DNA of 64,000 bases from Limnoglobus roseus (GTDB lineage Bacteria; Planctomycetota; Planctomycetia; Gemmatales; Gemmataceae), in NCBI RefSeq assembly GCF_008254045.1, contig NZ_CP042425.1:5704001-5768000 (forward strand), written 5' to 3'. Shown here piece by piece: positions 9,001 through 16,298 of this stretch. Position 1 is the stretch's first letter. Every line of letters begins with the position of its first letter. Position numbers and translations under genes: made by a program. The notes below the pieces were generated by a model that searched no databases, was not told where the DNA came from, and saw only the letters and a list, made by a program, of their open reading frames with translations.

Positions 9001-11468
9001 TCGTCGGCGCGTTCGCCGGGGACGCCGTTGGCCTTGTCACTTCGGGGGCGACGGGCAGCTTCGCCACGAAGAACGTCGGGGCGAACATCGCCGTGACCCT
9101 CAGCGGCTTCGGCCTGAACGGTGCGGACGCAGGGAACTACACGCTGACGCCGCCGACGGCGGCCGCGAGCATCGCGCCGAAGGCCCTGACCGTGGCCGGG
9201 GTGACGGCGGGCGACAAGGTGTACGACGGCACGACGGCCGCCAACGTCGGCACCGGCGGGGCGACCCTCACGGGCGTTCTCGGTGGCGACGCCATCACGT
9301 TGAACTCGACCGGTGCGACGGGGGCGTTCGTCACCAAGACGGCCGGAACGAATCGGGCAGTCGTTGTCTCCGGCCTCACGGTAGGCGGTGCGGACGCGGG
9401 GAACTACACGCTGACGCCGCCGACGGCGGCCGCGAGCATCGCGCCGAAGGCCCTGACCGTGGCCGGGGTGACGGCGGGCGACAAGGTGTACGACGGCACG
9501 ACGGCCGCCAACGTCGGTACCGGCGGGGCGACCCTCACAGGCACGGTGGCCGGCGACTCAGTCGCCCTCAACGGCGGGGCGGCAACGGGCACCTTCGCCA
9601 CGAAGAACGTCGGGGCCAATGTTCCGGTTGCGATCGCCGGCCTCGGCTTGACCGGGGCTGACGCGGGGAACTACATCGTCGCCCAACCAACCGCAGTCGC
9701 GACCATCACCCCGCGGGCCATCACCGCCACCGGCGTGACGGCTGCTGACAAGGTCTACGACGGCACAACGGCCGCCGCGATTGGTGTAGGCGGGGTGGCC
9801 CTCTCCGGCGTGGTGTCCGGTGATACGGTCGCACTCGCGGCGAGCGGGGCGACGGGCACATTCGCGTCCCGGAACGCCGGGGCGAACGTTTCCGTCACGG
9901 TGAACGGCCTGGGCCTCGCCGGTGCCGACCGCGGGAATTACACCCTCACCCAGCCGACGGCCGTCGCCACCATTACCCCCCGATCGGTCGCCCTCACCGG
10001 GGTGGCGGTTGCCGACAAGGAATACGACGGCACGACCGCCGCCACCTTGAATACCACGGGGGCGGTGCTCGCCGGCACGGTGGCCGGCGATACGGTGGCC
10101 GTGGCCACGGCAACAGCAACCGGCAGCTTCACAACCCGGAACGCCAGCACGGGCATTCCGGTTGCGATGAGCGGCCTGACCCTCACCGGCGTCGACGCGA
10201 GCAACTACTCACTCGCCGTTCCCACCGTCGCCGGGCGAATCACGCCGCGGGCCATCACTGTCACCGCGGTGGCCAACTCGCGGCCGTTCGACGGCACCAC
10301 GGCGGCCGAATCGATCCCGGTCGTGACCACGGGGAGTCTCGTCACCGGTGACACGGCCACGTTCAACGAAACTTACGACACACCCGCGATCGGCACCGGC
10401 AAGACACTCACGCCGGCCGGCGAGATCAGCGACGGGAACGGCGGCGGCAACTACGCCATCACCTTCGTCCCGGTCGCGGCCGGCGAGATCGTGCAACGGT
10501 TCCTCGCCCCGGCGGTGACGGCCGTCGCCACCGGCAACGGGGTGATCGTGTTGAACGCCGACGGGTCGGTGCGGGCGATGCCGCGGACCATCGGAACCTC
10601 GTTCGGCGGCGGGGTGCGGCCGGCCGTCGGGGACGTGAACAACGACGGCGTCCCGGACACGGTCGTCGGCAGCGGGCCGGGCCGGGCCACGCTCGTCCAA
10701 ATCTTCGACGGGACGACCGGGGACGAAGTGGCGTCGTTCCAGCCGTTCGAGGCGTCGTTCACCGGCGGCGTGTTCGTCACCCTCGGCGACCTGGACGGCG
10801 ACGGCAAAGCGGATATCATCGTCACCCCCGACGAGGGCGGCGGCCCGCGGGTGACGGTGTACAGTGGGGCCGATCGCCGGGTGATGGCCAACTTCTTCGG
10901 CATCGACGACCCGAACTTCCGCGGCGGCGCTCGGGCGGCCGTCGGCGACATCAACGGCGACGGTCGCCTCGACCTGCTCGTCGCGGCCGGGTTCGGCGGC
11001 GGGCCGCGGGTCGCCGGGTACGACGGGGCGTCCGTCCTCACGGGGACGCCGGTCCACCTGTTCGCCGACTTCTTCGTGTTCGAGCAATCCCTGCGGAACG
11101 GCGTGTACATCGCGTCGGGCGACATCGATGGGGACGGGTTCTCCGACCTGATCTTCGGCGGCGGGCCGGGCGGCGGGCCGCGGGTGTACGCTCTCTCCGG
11201 CCAGAGCGTGTTGCAGACCGGCGGCGAGTCGGCGAGCGTGCTGGCGAACTTCTTTGCCGGCGACCCGACCAACCGCGGTGGGGTGCCGATCGCGGTGAAG
11301 GACCTGGACAGGGACGCGAAGGCCGATCTGTTGACCGGCAGTGGACCGGGGGCCGCCGGTCGGGTGACCGCCTACGCCGGGGCCAACCTGTCGCCGACCG
11401 GCACGCCAGAGGAATTGTTCTCGACCGAGGTACCGCAAGAGTACCTGGGCGGCGTATTCGTGGGCTAG
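1..11468 (+). CDS. Giant YDG-repeat / FG-GAP surface or secreted protein (5' end outside window)
   Basis: The reading frame is open from the window edge and has no signal peptide, so the gene starts upstream; a GTG at 21 is used only for numbering. More than 3,800 residues are visible. Residues about 1-1450 are Gly/Thr/Ala-rich filamentous-haemagglutinin-like beta repeats, with an autotransporter-associated strand motif near 1260-1310. Then come a cadherin-like domain (about 1458-1585), a second domain, an Ig-like domain (about 1697-1810), 18 YDG repeats (about 1812-3410), a divergent 19th, and five FG-GAP/VCBS-type calcium-binding repeats (for example GDVNNDGVPD, GDLDGDGKAD) to the C terminus. 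Such proteins are usually extracellular adhesins or matrix proteins. No membrane anchor or sorting motif is visible. Role as an adhesin is inferred. Confidence 0.85.
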   Translation, partial: TAAAAAVTVGGTGDATIGLAAVGSTTASSAKYTVTANGGNILWSSDSALGGSFATNNSYRGLANGGTAITAAIKANALVLTTSGGGSVGSDTRPIQTVAPVSGSTANLTAGGGGAYLVDWGTPLTLSGATATGSGDIRVVTANVGGHNLIVAGNVKTATGNIYLASDDNLAVNAGVTIGGSGFSGTVWMQANRDQGTAGQTFTMNTTAAIVTSNTTNTVTANRTPATQAVYLDISGDTGTPSALTVGNITVGNGGRIVIDAIPNGVVNEAGKIVMAAATNVLSAGTTGTIDLNAAITAATVADVIGTSAIPVKVAGGNVVVGANFGNAYVTGTAATGFAATGTATVTQTTTGGSLNFSTTAGVLTVSGPITNAVSGVVNLTSTAAGGGVNIAALVGSATTGLVTINAGTNPATLASTLTLFPTSKIAVTAAGGGLVVGANGVVVGSGVTTNALPLTVQSGGVVSPADVSVTGTLTIGNLAVGTGGILRIDLNTPASFDVANVNGTVNVTGGTLQMFANGTLSVNDSFVIVNNDGTGDAVTGQFVGGTTVSAVNDPRYVFTINYAGGDGNDIVATVSSIVTTSLLDVTSGGVALFASGNGLDNNLAVTQSGGTYSVTDTSGPIALSAAAVAAGWSGNNTTTVSGPTAGITGLTFSLNSGADTLNAVDAGAVPLAINGVGTIAVAGTVASTASIAIGGVTNITGSGTGLLQAPTLNLTAPNGVGTTGQRVGTKAATIIATVGAGGLFLAEADGADVTATATGVGNVDISNTTGTLNVAGATSTVAGNIALSSGDAVTLSANLNAGSGTITIAANTDGAGSQGYDQKAASITTTNTTAAGVSIIVNTAGGGTGNAVIGQGSIGSNTGGGYTVAANGGSVLWTADPAYAAFDASFTGLLNGGSNTETLKAFAYNFTTGAAGSVGTDARPLQLDNYGTNGTPAAVANLTGTTGSGGFYAVGWDAAGSHDLTTGVITAQGAGGIRVATGNAGGHNLYAIGNISTGSGTIYLAADDVLGIGPNVTIGGAGFSGTVWLQANRDQGTAGQAFTMDATSAVVTSNTTNTVTANRTPATQAVYLDISGDQGTPSALTVGSLTAGDGGRIVVNAIPNGIALEAGRIIAAAAANVLNAGPTGTVELIAGITTPAAGDAVGTTGTTPLPVRVAGGNVVVNTNYGNVLLASDAAASVTVSETAVISGQTAGPPMINLTTTAGALTVATPLGNVSGGTVSLTGAAGVVLNAQLGNAATGAIAVNGPLSGSGNIVLGTGGLTVTQDTDSTFGGSIAGSQSFVKAGIGTLALTAANAYGNTSVSAGRLYVSNAATAGALTVADGATFGGAATVGATGVAGTLQPGGPGTGTAVLNTGDVSFGASGARVLAVDLNGTGYDQVNVVGSVDLTGATLTPTLGSGYKPALNTKFAIISNDGTDAVTGTFAGLAEGATFVLDGRTYTISYVGGDGNDVTLTVTQIAGAAPINTVPGPQSGFEDTDLVFSTANGNLISVADAGLSTPIKITITATHGVLTLSGTAGLSFTTGDGTADPAMTFTGSLASVNTALAGLRFTPDSNYNGTAAVSITSDDLGAFGAAQTDSDSVAVTLAAVNDVPSFTLPTTNVPLPANPGAQTLTGFVTGISAGPTDEAGQTLTFLVSNDNAGLFSVAPTISANGTLTFTVAAGASGTATVTVRLMDNGGTANSGVDTSAAQTFTIMVAAPTATTTAVTGNAGASAVYGTAITYTATVTAAGGTVSPTAGSVSFFDNGVLLGTATTIFSSGSGFATFTYTSMPTQLQVNGGAAHVITATYTPGSGFATSMSSGAGNFSQAITPASLTIVGLSGNNKTYDATTAATLNTVGAMLTGVFSGDTVSLVSSGATGTFANKNVGTGIAITLGGLSLSGTAAGNYVLTLPAITADITPASLTVGGVTAGNKVYDTTTTASIDTAGAMLIGVVSGDMVSLMTSGATGSFVTKNAGTNVLVTVGGVSIGGADAGNYVLGQPTTTATITPAMLTVMGVTANGKVYDATTTATLNTSGANLTGVLGSDDVGLNSVGTGTFATKNVGTGIVVTVNGLNLTGTDAGNYSLNQPTTTATITAAMLTVSGITAGNKVYDATTAAALDKTGAMLVGVFGGDMVTLMTSGATGAFSSKNVANGIGVTISGLTIGGTDSGNYVLTQPATMANITPATLTVTGVTAGDKVYDATTNAVVNASGAVLAGVLGSDTVSLDKTMPTGTFATKNVGSNIAVTVGGLAIGDTDAGNYVLTQPTTMANITPATLTVNNVTASDKVYDATTAASVNASGAVLVGVLGADTVGLVSSAVAGSFANKNAGTGIMVTVAGLTLDGTDAGNYVLTQPTTMANITPATLTANGVMASDKVYDATTTASITTGGASLGGVFAGDMVTILSSGAMGTFANKNVGTGVMVTVSGLSLGGTNAGNYVLTQPTTSANITPASLTVTGATASDKVYDATTTATINFSGTISGVLGSDNVSLNSGATGTFANKNVGTGIMVTVNGLTLSGTDAGNYVLTPTTTSASITPASLTVMNVTASDKVYDATTAASVNTGGAVLSGVLGADTVGLVSSAVAGSFANKNAGTGIMVTVAGLSLDGTDAGNYVLTQPTTMANIIPATLTITGVTAANKVYDATTAAAVNATTAVLSGVLGGDNISLLSGGATGVFVTKNAGTGITVAVSGLSLGGTDAVNYVLTQPTAMANITPRTLTVTGVTAGNKVYDATTAASVNAGGAVLSGVLGSDNVILAGSGATGTFASKNVGTGIAVTVAGLAIGGGDVGNYVLTQPTAPADITPATLTVTGVAAGNKVYDATTAAAINATGAILVGVFTGDAVTVSTGGATGVFVSKNVGASVAVAVSGLTIAGSDASNYVLTQPITTASITPKAVTVTGVTAGNKVYDATTAAPVNAGTAALSGVLGGDNVTLASGTATGTFATKNVGTGIAVTVLGLGLNGADAGNYSLTPPTAAANITPKVLTATGVTAADKVYDATTTATLTTGGAGLVGAFAGDAVGLVTSGATGSFATKNVGANIAVTLSGFGLNGADAGNYTLTPPTAAASIAPKALTVAGVTAGDKVYDGTTAANVGTGGATLTGVLGGDAITLNSTGATGAFVTKTAGTNRAVVVSGLTVGGADAGNYTLTPPTAAASIAPKALTVAGVTAGDKVYDGTTAANVGTGGATLTGTVAGDSVALNGGAATGTFATKNVGANVPVAIAGLGLTGADAGNYIVAQPTAVATITPRAITATGVTAADKVYDGTTAAAIGVGGVALSGVVSGDTVALAASGATGTFASRNAGANVSVTVNGLGLAGADRGNYTLTQPTAVATITPRSVALTGVAVADKEYDGTTAATLNTTGAVLAGTVAGDTVAVATATATGSFTTRNASTGIPVAMSGLTLTGVDASNYSLAVPTVAGRITPRAITVTAVANSRPFDGTTAAESIPVVTTGSLVTGDTATFNETYDTPAIGTGKTLTPAGEISDGNGGGNYAITFVPVAAGEIVQRFLAPAVTAVATGNGVIVLNADGSVRAMPRTIGTSFGGGVRPAVGDVNNDGVPDTVVGSGPGRATLVQIFDGTTGDEVASFQPFEASFTGGVFVTLGDLDGDGKADIIVTPDEGGGPRVTVYSGADRRVMANFFGIDDPNFRGGARAAVGDINGDGRLDLLVAAGFGGGPRVAGYDGASVLTGTPVHLFADFFVFEQSLRNGVYIASGDIDGDGFSDLIFGGGPGGGPRVYALSGQSVLQTGGESASVLANFFAGDPTNRGGVPIAVKDLDRDAKADLLTGSGPGAAGRVTAYAGANLSPTGTPEELFSTEVPQEYLGGVFVG
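92..1010 (+). repeat. Internal duplication, first copy (second copy about 2615-3520)
   Basis: Residues about 24-330 of the giant protein recur about 841 residues later. Shared landmarks include ANGG-x2-LW, QANRDQGTAGQ, TSNTTNTVTANRTPATQ and AVYLDISGD. At DNA level the best-preserved part lies around 485-800 versus 3008-3323, a constant offset of 2,523 bp. This is a large, older duplication, distinct from the YDG array. Confidence 0.8.
5454..10252 (+). repeat. 18 tandem YDG-domain repeats, about 267 bp each
   Basis: Eighteen consecutive units average about 266.6 bp (88-89 residues). Each opens with an LTV-x-GVTA-x-(N/D)KVYD(A/G)TT motif, continues with LxGVxxGDxV, TGTFAxKNVGTG and VxGLxLxGxDAGNYxLxxPTxxAxIxP, and runs directly into the next. 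The match is to the bacterial YDG/MBG-like surface repeat. A degenerate nineteenth copy (RPFDGTTAAE) follows at about 10253-10500. The units diverge at DNA level except for one recent pair. Confidence 0.9.
9132..9517 (+). repeat. Recently duplicated YDG unit pair
   Basis: Bases 9132-9250 and 9399-9517 are identical over 119 bp at an offset of exactly 267 bp. The other YDG neighbours are clearly diverged. This points to a recent unit duplication or gene conversion, and marks the array as able to change length. Confidence 0.85.
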
Positions 11469-11505
11469 CCCGCGACGCGGTTCCACTCCCCTTCCAATTG
11501 GCTTG

Positions 11506-11554
11506 AGCCTCCGCGAGCGATCGCGGAGGCTGAAGCCCGCGGCCACAAGCCGCG
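11506..11554. repeat. REP-like double hairpin after the giant gene
   Basis: An 11-bp perfect stem (agcctccgcga / tcgcggaggct, loop gcga, 11506-11531) is followed by a 6-bp stem (cgcggc / gccgcg, 11538-11554). There is no T tract, so this is either a factor-dependent stop or a REP-like extragenic palindrome. It lies between the giant gene and the helicase gene. Confidence 0.5.
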
Positions 11555-11585
11555 ACCGTCTGCAAATTCGCGATAAGATGAGCGG

Positions 11586-13898
11586 ATGACCGCACCCACC
11601 CGCGAAGACCTGGCGACGCAGTACCTCGACCAACTGCCCTACCCGCCGTACCCCGTGCAAGAAGAAGCCCTCCTGGCGTGGTTCACCTCGCCGGAGGGCG
11701 TGATGGTCTGCGCGCCGACCGGCACCGGCAAGACGATGATTGCCCAGGCGGCGCTCTTCGAGGCGCTACACACCAAGACCGTCGCCTACTACACCACGCC
11801 GCTCATCGCCCTCACCGATCAGAAGTTCCAGGAGATGCAGGCCGCCGCGGAACGGTGGGGCTTCTCGAAGGACGACGTCGGCCTCGTCACCGGCAACCGC
11901 AAGGTGAACCCGAACGCGCGAATCCTCGTCGTGGTCGCCGAGATTCTGCTGAACCGGCTGCTGCACCCGGAAGGGTTCGAATTCGCGAACGTCTCGGCCG
12001 TGGTGATGGACGAGTTCCACAGCTTCGCCGACCTCGAACGCGGCATCGTCTGGGAACTGTCGCTGTCGCTCATCCCCAAGCACATTCGCCTGATGCTCCT
12101 CTCGGCCACGGTCGGCAACTCGGTCGAGTTCCTGAACTGGCTCGACCGGATGCACGGCCGCAAGTTGGAACTGGCCGAGGGCCGCGAGCGGAAGATTCCG
12201 CTCACCTACCACTGGGTCGGCGACGAGTTCCTCAACGACATGCTCGTGGACATGGCGAAGGGGGACGACGCGACGCGGAAGACGCCGGCCCTGGTGTTCG
12301 CGTTCAACCGCGACGAGTGTTGGTCGATCGCAGAGCAACTCAAGGGCCTCGACATGCTGAACGCCGGGCAGAAGTCGGCGCTCAACGCGGAGGTGGATAA
12401 ACTCGAGTGGCCGCACGGCGTCGGGCCGAAGCTCAAACAAATGCTTCGCCGCGGGGTCGGCGTCCACCACGCCGGGCTGTTGCCGAAGTACCGCCGCGTG
12501 ATCGAGAGTCTTTTCGAGCGAAAGCTGCTCAGTGTCGCCTTGTGTACTGAGACGCTCGCCGCCGGTATCAACCTGCCCGCCCGTTCGGTGGTCATGACAT
12601 CGCTGGTGAAAGGGCCGTTCGGGAAGGAAAAGTTGATCGACCCAAGTACGGCCCACCAAATCTTCGGCCGGGCCGGGCGGCCGCAGTTTGACACCGAGGG
12701 GCACGTTTTCGTCGGCCCGCACGAGGACGACGTTCGCATCGCGAAGTGGAAGAAGCAGTACGACAGCATTCCGGAGACGACGAAAGACCCAGCGATGCTG
12801 AAGATGAAAAAGAACCTGCTCAAAAAGAAGCCGACGCGGAACACCACGAAGAAGTACTGGACCGAGTTCGACTTCGAGAAGCTGAAGACCGCCCCGCCCG
12901 CCCGACTCTACAGCAAGGGGCCGCTGCCGTGGCGGTTGCTGGCGTACCTGCTGAAAGTGTCGCCGGAGGTGGAGAAGATTCGCGCCGTCGTGCGGAAGCG
13001 TTTGCTCGACCAACCGCGGATCGAAGCCGGGATGAAGCAACTGGACCGCATGCTGCTCGTGCTGCACAACCGTGGATTCGTGAAGCTCGAACCGGAACCG
13101 CCGCCGCCCGCCGAGGGCGTTGATTCGCTACCCCACGAGGCGGTGCGGGCCGTTCCGACGGAAGCGCTCGACAAGCTCCTCGTCTTCCGCGCGTGTCACC
13201 CGATTTACGGCGCGTTCCTGGTGGACCAGCTCGCCACGGCCAGCCCGGACGAGCGGATTCAACTCTTGGAATCGGTGCTGGAAATCCCCCGGCCGCTCTT
13301 GAAGTTCGTCCGCGTGCCGTTCGACCTCCCGCCGGGGCCGCTGGCAACTGAGCGGCTCGACCCGGAACTGATCGCCCGCGGGCTCATCGTCGCCAAACCG
13401 CCCAAGGTCGAGGGCGAGGAAGAGGAGGAAGAGGAAGAATTCGAGGAACGCCCGCCGACGCTGGCCGAGAAGGTGCGGATGCTCTTCGACGCGACGCACC
13501 CGGACGTGACCGACGTGAACACGCAGTCGGTCTGGGCGGCCGGCGAAGTCCTCCGCTACGGCGGCAACTTCAACCAGTACGTGACCTCGAACGACATGAC
13601 GAAGCAGGAAGGGATCATCTTCCGCCACCTCTTGCGTTTCATCCTGCTCCTCGAAGAGTTCCTGCAACTCACGCCGCCCAGCGTTGACCCGCGGCAGTGG
13701 CAGACCGAACTCCGCGACCTCGCCGACAAGCTGACCGAGGCGTGCCGCAAGGTGGACCCGATGAGCACGGAAGAGACGATCAAGAAGGCCCAAGCCGCGG
13801 ACGTGGTCGAGGGCGAGGACCACGCCAAGCCGTCGACGGCGGCCGATGTTGCCGCGGACGTCAAAGAGGAGCAGTTCGGAGCGGGGATACTCGAGTAA
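11586..13898 (+). CDS. Ski2-like DEAD/DEAH-box helicase
   Basis: A 770-residue superfamily 2 helicase. Motif I is CAPTGTGKT (K49), motif II DEFH (D142-H145), motif III SAT (173-175). The second RecA domain has GVHHAGLLP, a TETLAAGINLPA segment and motif VI QIFGRAGRPQ (about 358-367), the arrangement of Ski2/Mtr4-like and archaeal Hel308-like enzymes. A very acidic run of glutamates lies near residues 605-620, followed by an alpha-helical C-terminal region. The start ATG 11586 gives motif I at the usual distance. It stands alone after a hairpin. Expected role: ATP-dependent unwinding or remodelling of RNA or DNA; the substrate cannot be told from sequence. Confidence 0.9.
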   Translation: MTAPTREDLATQYLDQLPYPPYPVQEEALLAWFTSPEGVMVCAPTGTGKTMIAQAALFEALHTKTVAYYTTPLIALTDQKFQEMQAAAERWGFSKDDVGLVTGNRKVNPNARILVVVAEILLNRLLHPEGFEFANVSAVVMDEFHSFADLERGIVWELSLSLIPKHIRLMLLSATVGNSVEFLNWLDRMHGRKLELAEGRERKIPLTYHWVGDEFLNDMLVDMAKGDDATRKTPALVFAFNRDECWSIAEQLKGLDMLNAGQKSALNAEVDKLEWPHGVGPKLKQMLRRGVGVHHAGLLPKYRRVIESLFERKLLSVALCTETLAAGINLPARSVVMTSLVKGPFGKEKLIDPSTAHQIFGRAGRPQFDTEGHVFVGPHEDDVRIAKWKKQYDSIPETTKDPAMLKMKKNLLKKKPTRNTTKKYWTEFDFEKLKTAPPARLYSKGPLPWRLLAYLLKVSPEVEKIRAVVRKRLLDQPRIEAGMKQLDRMLLVLHNRGFVKLEPEPPPPAEGVDSLPHEAVRAVPTEALDKLLVFRACHPIYGAFLVDQLATASPDERIQLLESVLEIPRPLLKFVRVPFDLPPGPLATERLDPELIARGLIVAKPPKVEGEEEEEEEEFEERPPTLAEKVRMLFDATHPDVTDVNTQSVWAAGEVLRYGGNFNQYVTSNDMTKQEGIIFRHLLRFILLLEEFLQLTPPSVDPRQWQTELRDLADKLTEACRKVDPMSTEETIKKAQAADVVEGEDHAKPSTAADVAADVKEEQFGAGILE

Positions 13899-13956
13899 CC
13901 ACGAAGCGAAGGAACGGCACGGAAAGGCTTTGTCCGAGAGGTGGAGGGGATGCTAC

Positions 13957-13962
13957 TATAAT
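13957..13962 (+). promoter_or_regulatory. Perfect TATAAT -10 upstream of the permease
   Basis: TATAAT lies 55 bases before the ATG at 14018. No good -35 is present at 16-18 bp spacing (TTGTCC sits 21 bp away), so the promoter is only moderately supported. Confidence 0.4.
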
Positions 13963-14017
13963 CTCCTCTCCTCTCAATCCTTATCGTGCCTTTCGTTTGC
14001 TTCGGGATAAACCTCGA

Positions 14018-15478
14018 ATGACTACAACTCTGCCTCGCGTCATCGGTCCGTGGATGGCTGCCGCCGTGGTCGTGGGTACCGTCATCGGGTCCGGCGTTTT
14101 CAAAAAGGCTCAGAAAGTCGCGGAGTTCTGCCCCGAATCCGGGGTCGCCCTTTCCGTCTGGGTCTTCTGCGGGCTGCTGGCGCTACTCGGTGGCCTCACG
14201 ATTGCGGAAGTCGCCTCGCGTTTGCCGAAGGCCGGCGGCAATTACGCCTTCCTTCGCGACGCCTACGGCCACTGGGCCGGGTTCCTCTGGGGTTGGGTCG
14301 ATTTCGGCATCATTCGCACGTCCTCGATTGCGGTACTCGCGGTCATGTTCATCGAGTCCCTGAATAACGTCCTCCTCCTCGCCCGCCTACAATACCCGGC
14401 CGACATGGAGTGGATCGGCACCGGCCTCGGCCGATGGGAGCAAGTGCTGGCGACCCTGTCAGTCATTGCCGCACTGACGTTCGTGAACATTCGCGGCACG
14501 CTCATCGGCGGCGGCCTGCAAATGGTTCTCACCGCGTTGAAAGTTCTCTCCCTCCTCGCCATTCTCTCGCTGCCGGTTCTCATCCTCGCCTTCTCGCCGA
14601 CCTCCGAACCCCAGCCCTCGGCCTCAAACTTTGCCCCCGTCTGGCCGAGCGACTGGTCGCAGGTGAACTGGGCGAAGTTCGCCTCGGCCTACGGCTCGGC
14701 GATCGTGGCCGTGATGTGGGCCTACCACGGCTGGCTGAACATCACGCCCATCGCGGAGGAAGTGAAGCAGCCGCAGCGGAACATTCCTCTCGCCCTGATC
14801 GGCGGCATCGCACTCTTGATCTTCCTCTACGTGGGGGCGAACGTCGCGTACTACACGACGATCTCACGCAACGAGATGCTCGATCTAAAGGGTACGCCGG
14901 TGTCCACCGAGTTCTGCCGCCGGCTGCTCGGCTCGGTCGGCGTCCTAGTCGGGTCGCTCATCCTCATGACATCCGTCCTCGGTTCGCTCAACGGCAACAT
15001 CCTCGTCGCCCCGCGGTTGCTCTACGCGATGGGCGACGACGGCTTGGCCCCGGCCAAGCTCCGGCAACTGCACCCACGGTTTCAAACTCCGTCGGCAGCG
15101 ATGATGGTCTTTTCCGGGTGGGCGATGCTCCTCGTCGTGGCCGTCGCGGTCGCCAAGGAGACGAGTTGGATCGACGAGAAAAAGAACGTCTTCGACGTTC
15201 TCACCGACTATTGCATCGTCGGGGTGGCCATGTTCGAAACGATGGGCGTGGCCGCGATCTTCGTCCTCCGCACACGGCAACGGGAACTGACGCCGTTGCT
15301 GCCGTACCGGTGTCCGGGGTACCCGATCGTGCCGGCCGTTTACGTCTTGATCCTGGTGGCCGTGGTGGCGAACATGTTCATCGGCACGGAGCAACGGACG
15401 GAGGCAAAGGTCGGCGTCGGGTACGCCTTGGTGGGCGGCCTCGTGTACGCGCTGTTCCTCCGGAGAAAAGAGGCGTGA
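14018..15478 (+). CDS. APC-family amino acid permease
   Basis: A 486-residue integral membrane protein with about 12-13 hydrophobic segments. The N terminus carries the APC hallmark in TM1 (GTVIGSGVFK), used for substrate backbone binding, and later SYGS/WAYHGW and ITPIAEEVK-type segments common in LAT/CAT-like transporters. The frame stays open upstream to 13697, but ATG 14018 immediately precedes the first conserved residues and follows a TATAAT box; upstream residues are non-conserved-looking and charged. The stop overlaps the next start by four bases (GTGA), so the dioxygenase gene is probably co-translated. Amino-acid or amine import is inferred from the family; the exact substrate is not. 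Confidence 0.9.
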   Translation: MTTTLPRVIGPWMAAAVVVGTVIGSGVFKKAQKVAEFCPESGVALSVWVFCGLLALLGGLTIAEVASRLPKAGGNYAFLRDAYGHWAGFLWGWVDFGIIRTSSIAVLAVMFIESLNNVLLLARLQYPADMEWIGTGLGRWEQVLATLSVIAALTFVNIRGTLIGGGLQMVLTALKVLSLLAILSLPVLILAFSPTSEPQPSASNFAPVWPSDWSQVNWAKFASAYGSAIVAVMWAYHGWLNITPIAEEVKQPQRNIPLALIGGIALLIFLYVGANVAYYTTISRNEMLDLKGTPVSTEFCRRLLGSVGVLVGSLILMTSVLGSLNGNILVAPRLLYAMGDDGLAPAKLRQLHPRFQTPSAAMMVFSGWAMLLVVAVAVAKETSWIDEKKNVFDVLTDYCIVGVAMFETMGVAAIFVLRTRQRELTPLLPYRCPGYPIVPAVYVLILVAVVANMFIGTEQRTEAKVGVGYALVGGLVYALFLRRKEA

Positions 15479-16191
15479 CCGAGCGGATTTACGAACTCGA
15501 ACGGGACGGATTCGCCTGGGTGCGTTCCGCGTTCAGCTCCGCCGACATCGCCCGGATGGCGGAGCAGCTTGCCGCCGTGCTGCGGGACGAAGCCGAGAAC
15601 TCCGCGATTCTCGCCGGGTCTTCCGGCCCAGCCTACGGCGCACGAAACCTGTTGAAACTCTGGCCGGCGGGGCGAACACTCGTCGTTTCTTCGCCACCCC
15701 TGGCCGCGATCCTCCGAAGCGTGGTGGGCGATGCCGCTGGTGTCGTGCGTGGCCTCTACTTCGACAAACCGCCCGGCCACAGTTGGGCACTCCCCTGGCA
15801 CCGCGACTACACCGTGGCCGTCCGGGAGCACCGCCCGTCGGCCGCGTTCAAGAAGCCGACCATCAAAGCGGGAGTGCCGCACCTCGAAGCCGACGTGGAC
15901 TTGCTCGGCCGGATGTTGACCGTCCGCATCCACCTCGACGCGATGACCCATGATAACGGCCCCCTGCGGGTCGTGCCGGGATCGCACCGAACGACGGACG
16001 ACCTCACCGAAGACGCAGTGACATTGCACTGTCACCCTGGTGATGTCTTGCTCATGCGGCCGTTGTTGCTCCACGCGAGCGGCCATTCCTTGCCGACGAC
16101 GGACGAACACCGGCGGATCGTTCACCTCGAATGCGCCCCGTCGAGAGAACTCCCCGATGGGTTGGAGTGGGATCAGTTCGAACCACTGTGA
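15475..16191 (+). CDS. Phytanoyl-CoA dioxygenase (PhyH) family protein
   Basis: A 238-residue Fe(II)/2-oxoglutarate dioxygenase. It shows the facial triad in a double-stranded beta-helix: H109-x-D111 in WHRDYTV and distal H200 in LLLHASGHS, with NGPLRVVPGSH before it and R in the tail for 2-oxoglutarate. The start is GTG 15475, overlapping the permease TGA (GTGA) with GGAG a few bases upstream. Translational coupling to an amino-acid permease suggests hydroxylation of an imported amino acid or amine, which is inference. The substrate could equally be a lipid or secondary metabolite, as PhyH members are diverse. Confidence 0.82.
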   Translation: MTERIYELERDGFAWVRSAFSSADIARMAEQLAAVLRDEAENSAILAGSSGPAYGARNLLKLWPAGRTLVVSSPPLAAILRSVVGDAAGVVRGLYFDKPPGHSWALPWHRDYTVAVREHRPSAAFKKPTIKAGVPHLEADVDLLGRMLTVRIHLDAMTHDNGPLRVVPGSHRTTDDLTEDAVTLHCHPGDVLLMRPLLLHASGHSLPTTDEHRRIVHLECAPSRELPDGLEWDQFEPL

Positions 16192-16298
16192 CGTGCGGAC
16201 TTAACCCTACGGGCGGAACGGGCGTCGATTCGTATGGTAGACCCGCAATCCGCCGGGTCGGCGGTCCGAAAGGGCCACACACTTCACACGAGGGTCGT

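Noticed and set aside
5454-10252. Regularly spaced repeats as a CRISPR array
   Set aside because: The 267-bp period, continuous coding frame and protein-level conservation show a domain array, not short direct repeats with spacers.
10209-11660. 483-residue minus-strand frame over the FG-GAP region
   Set aside because: The plus strand encodes five clear FG-GAP motifs; the reverse frame is Arg/His/Gly-rich without a domain.
13697-14017. Long N-terminal extension of the permease
   Set aside because: The extension overlaps the helicase C terminus in another frame and lacks membrane or conserved features; ATG 14018 precedes TM1.
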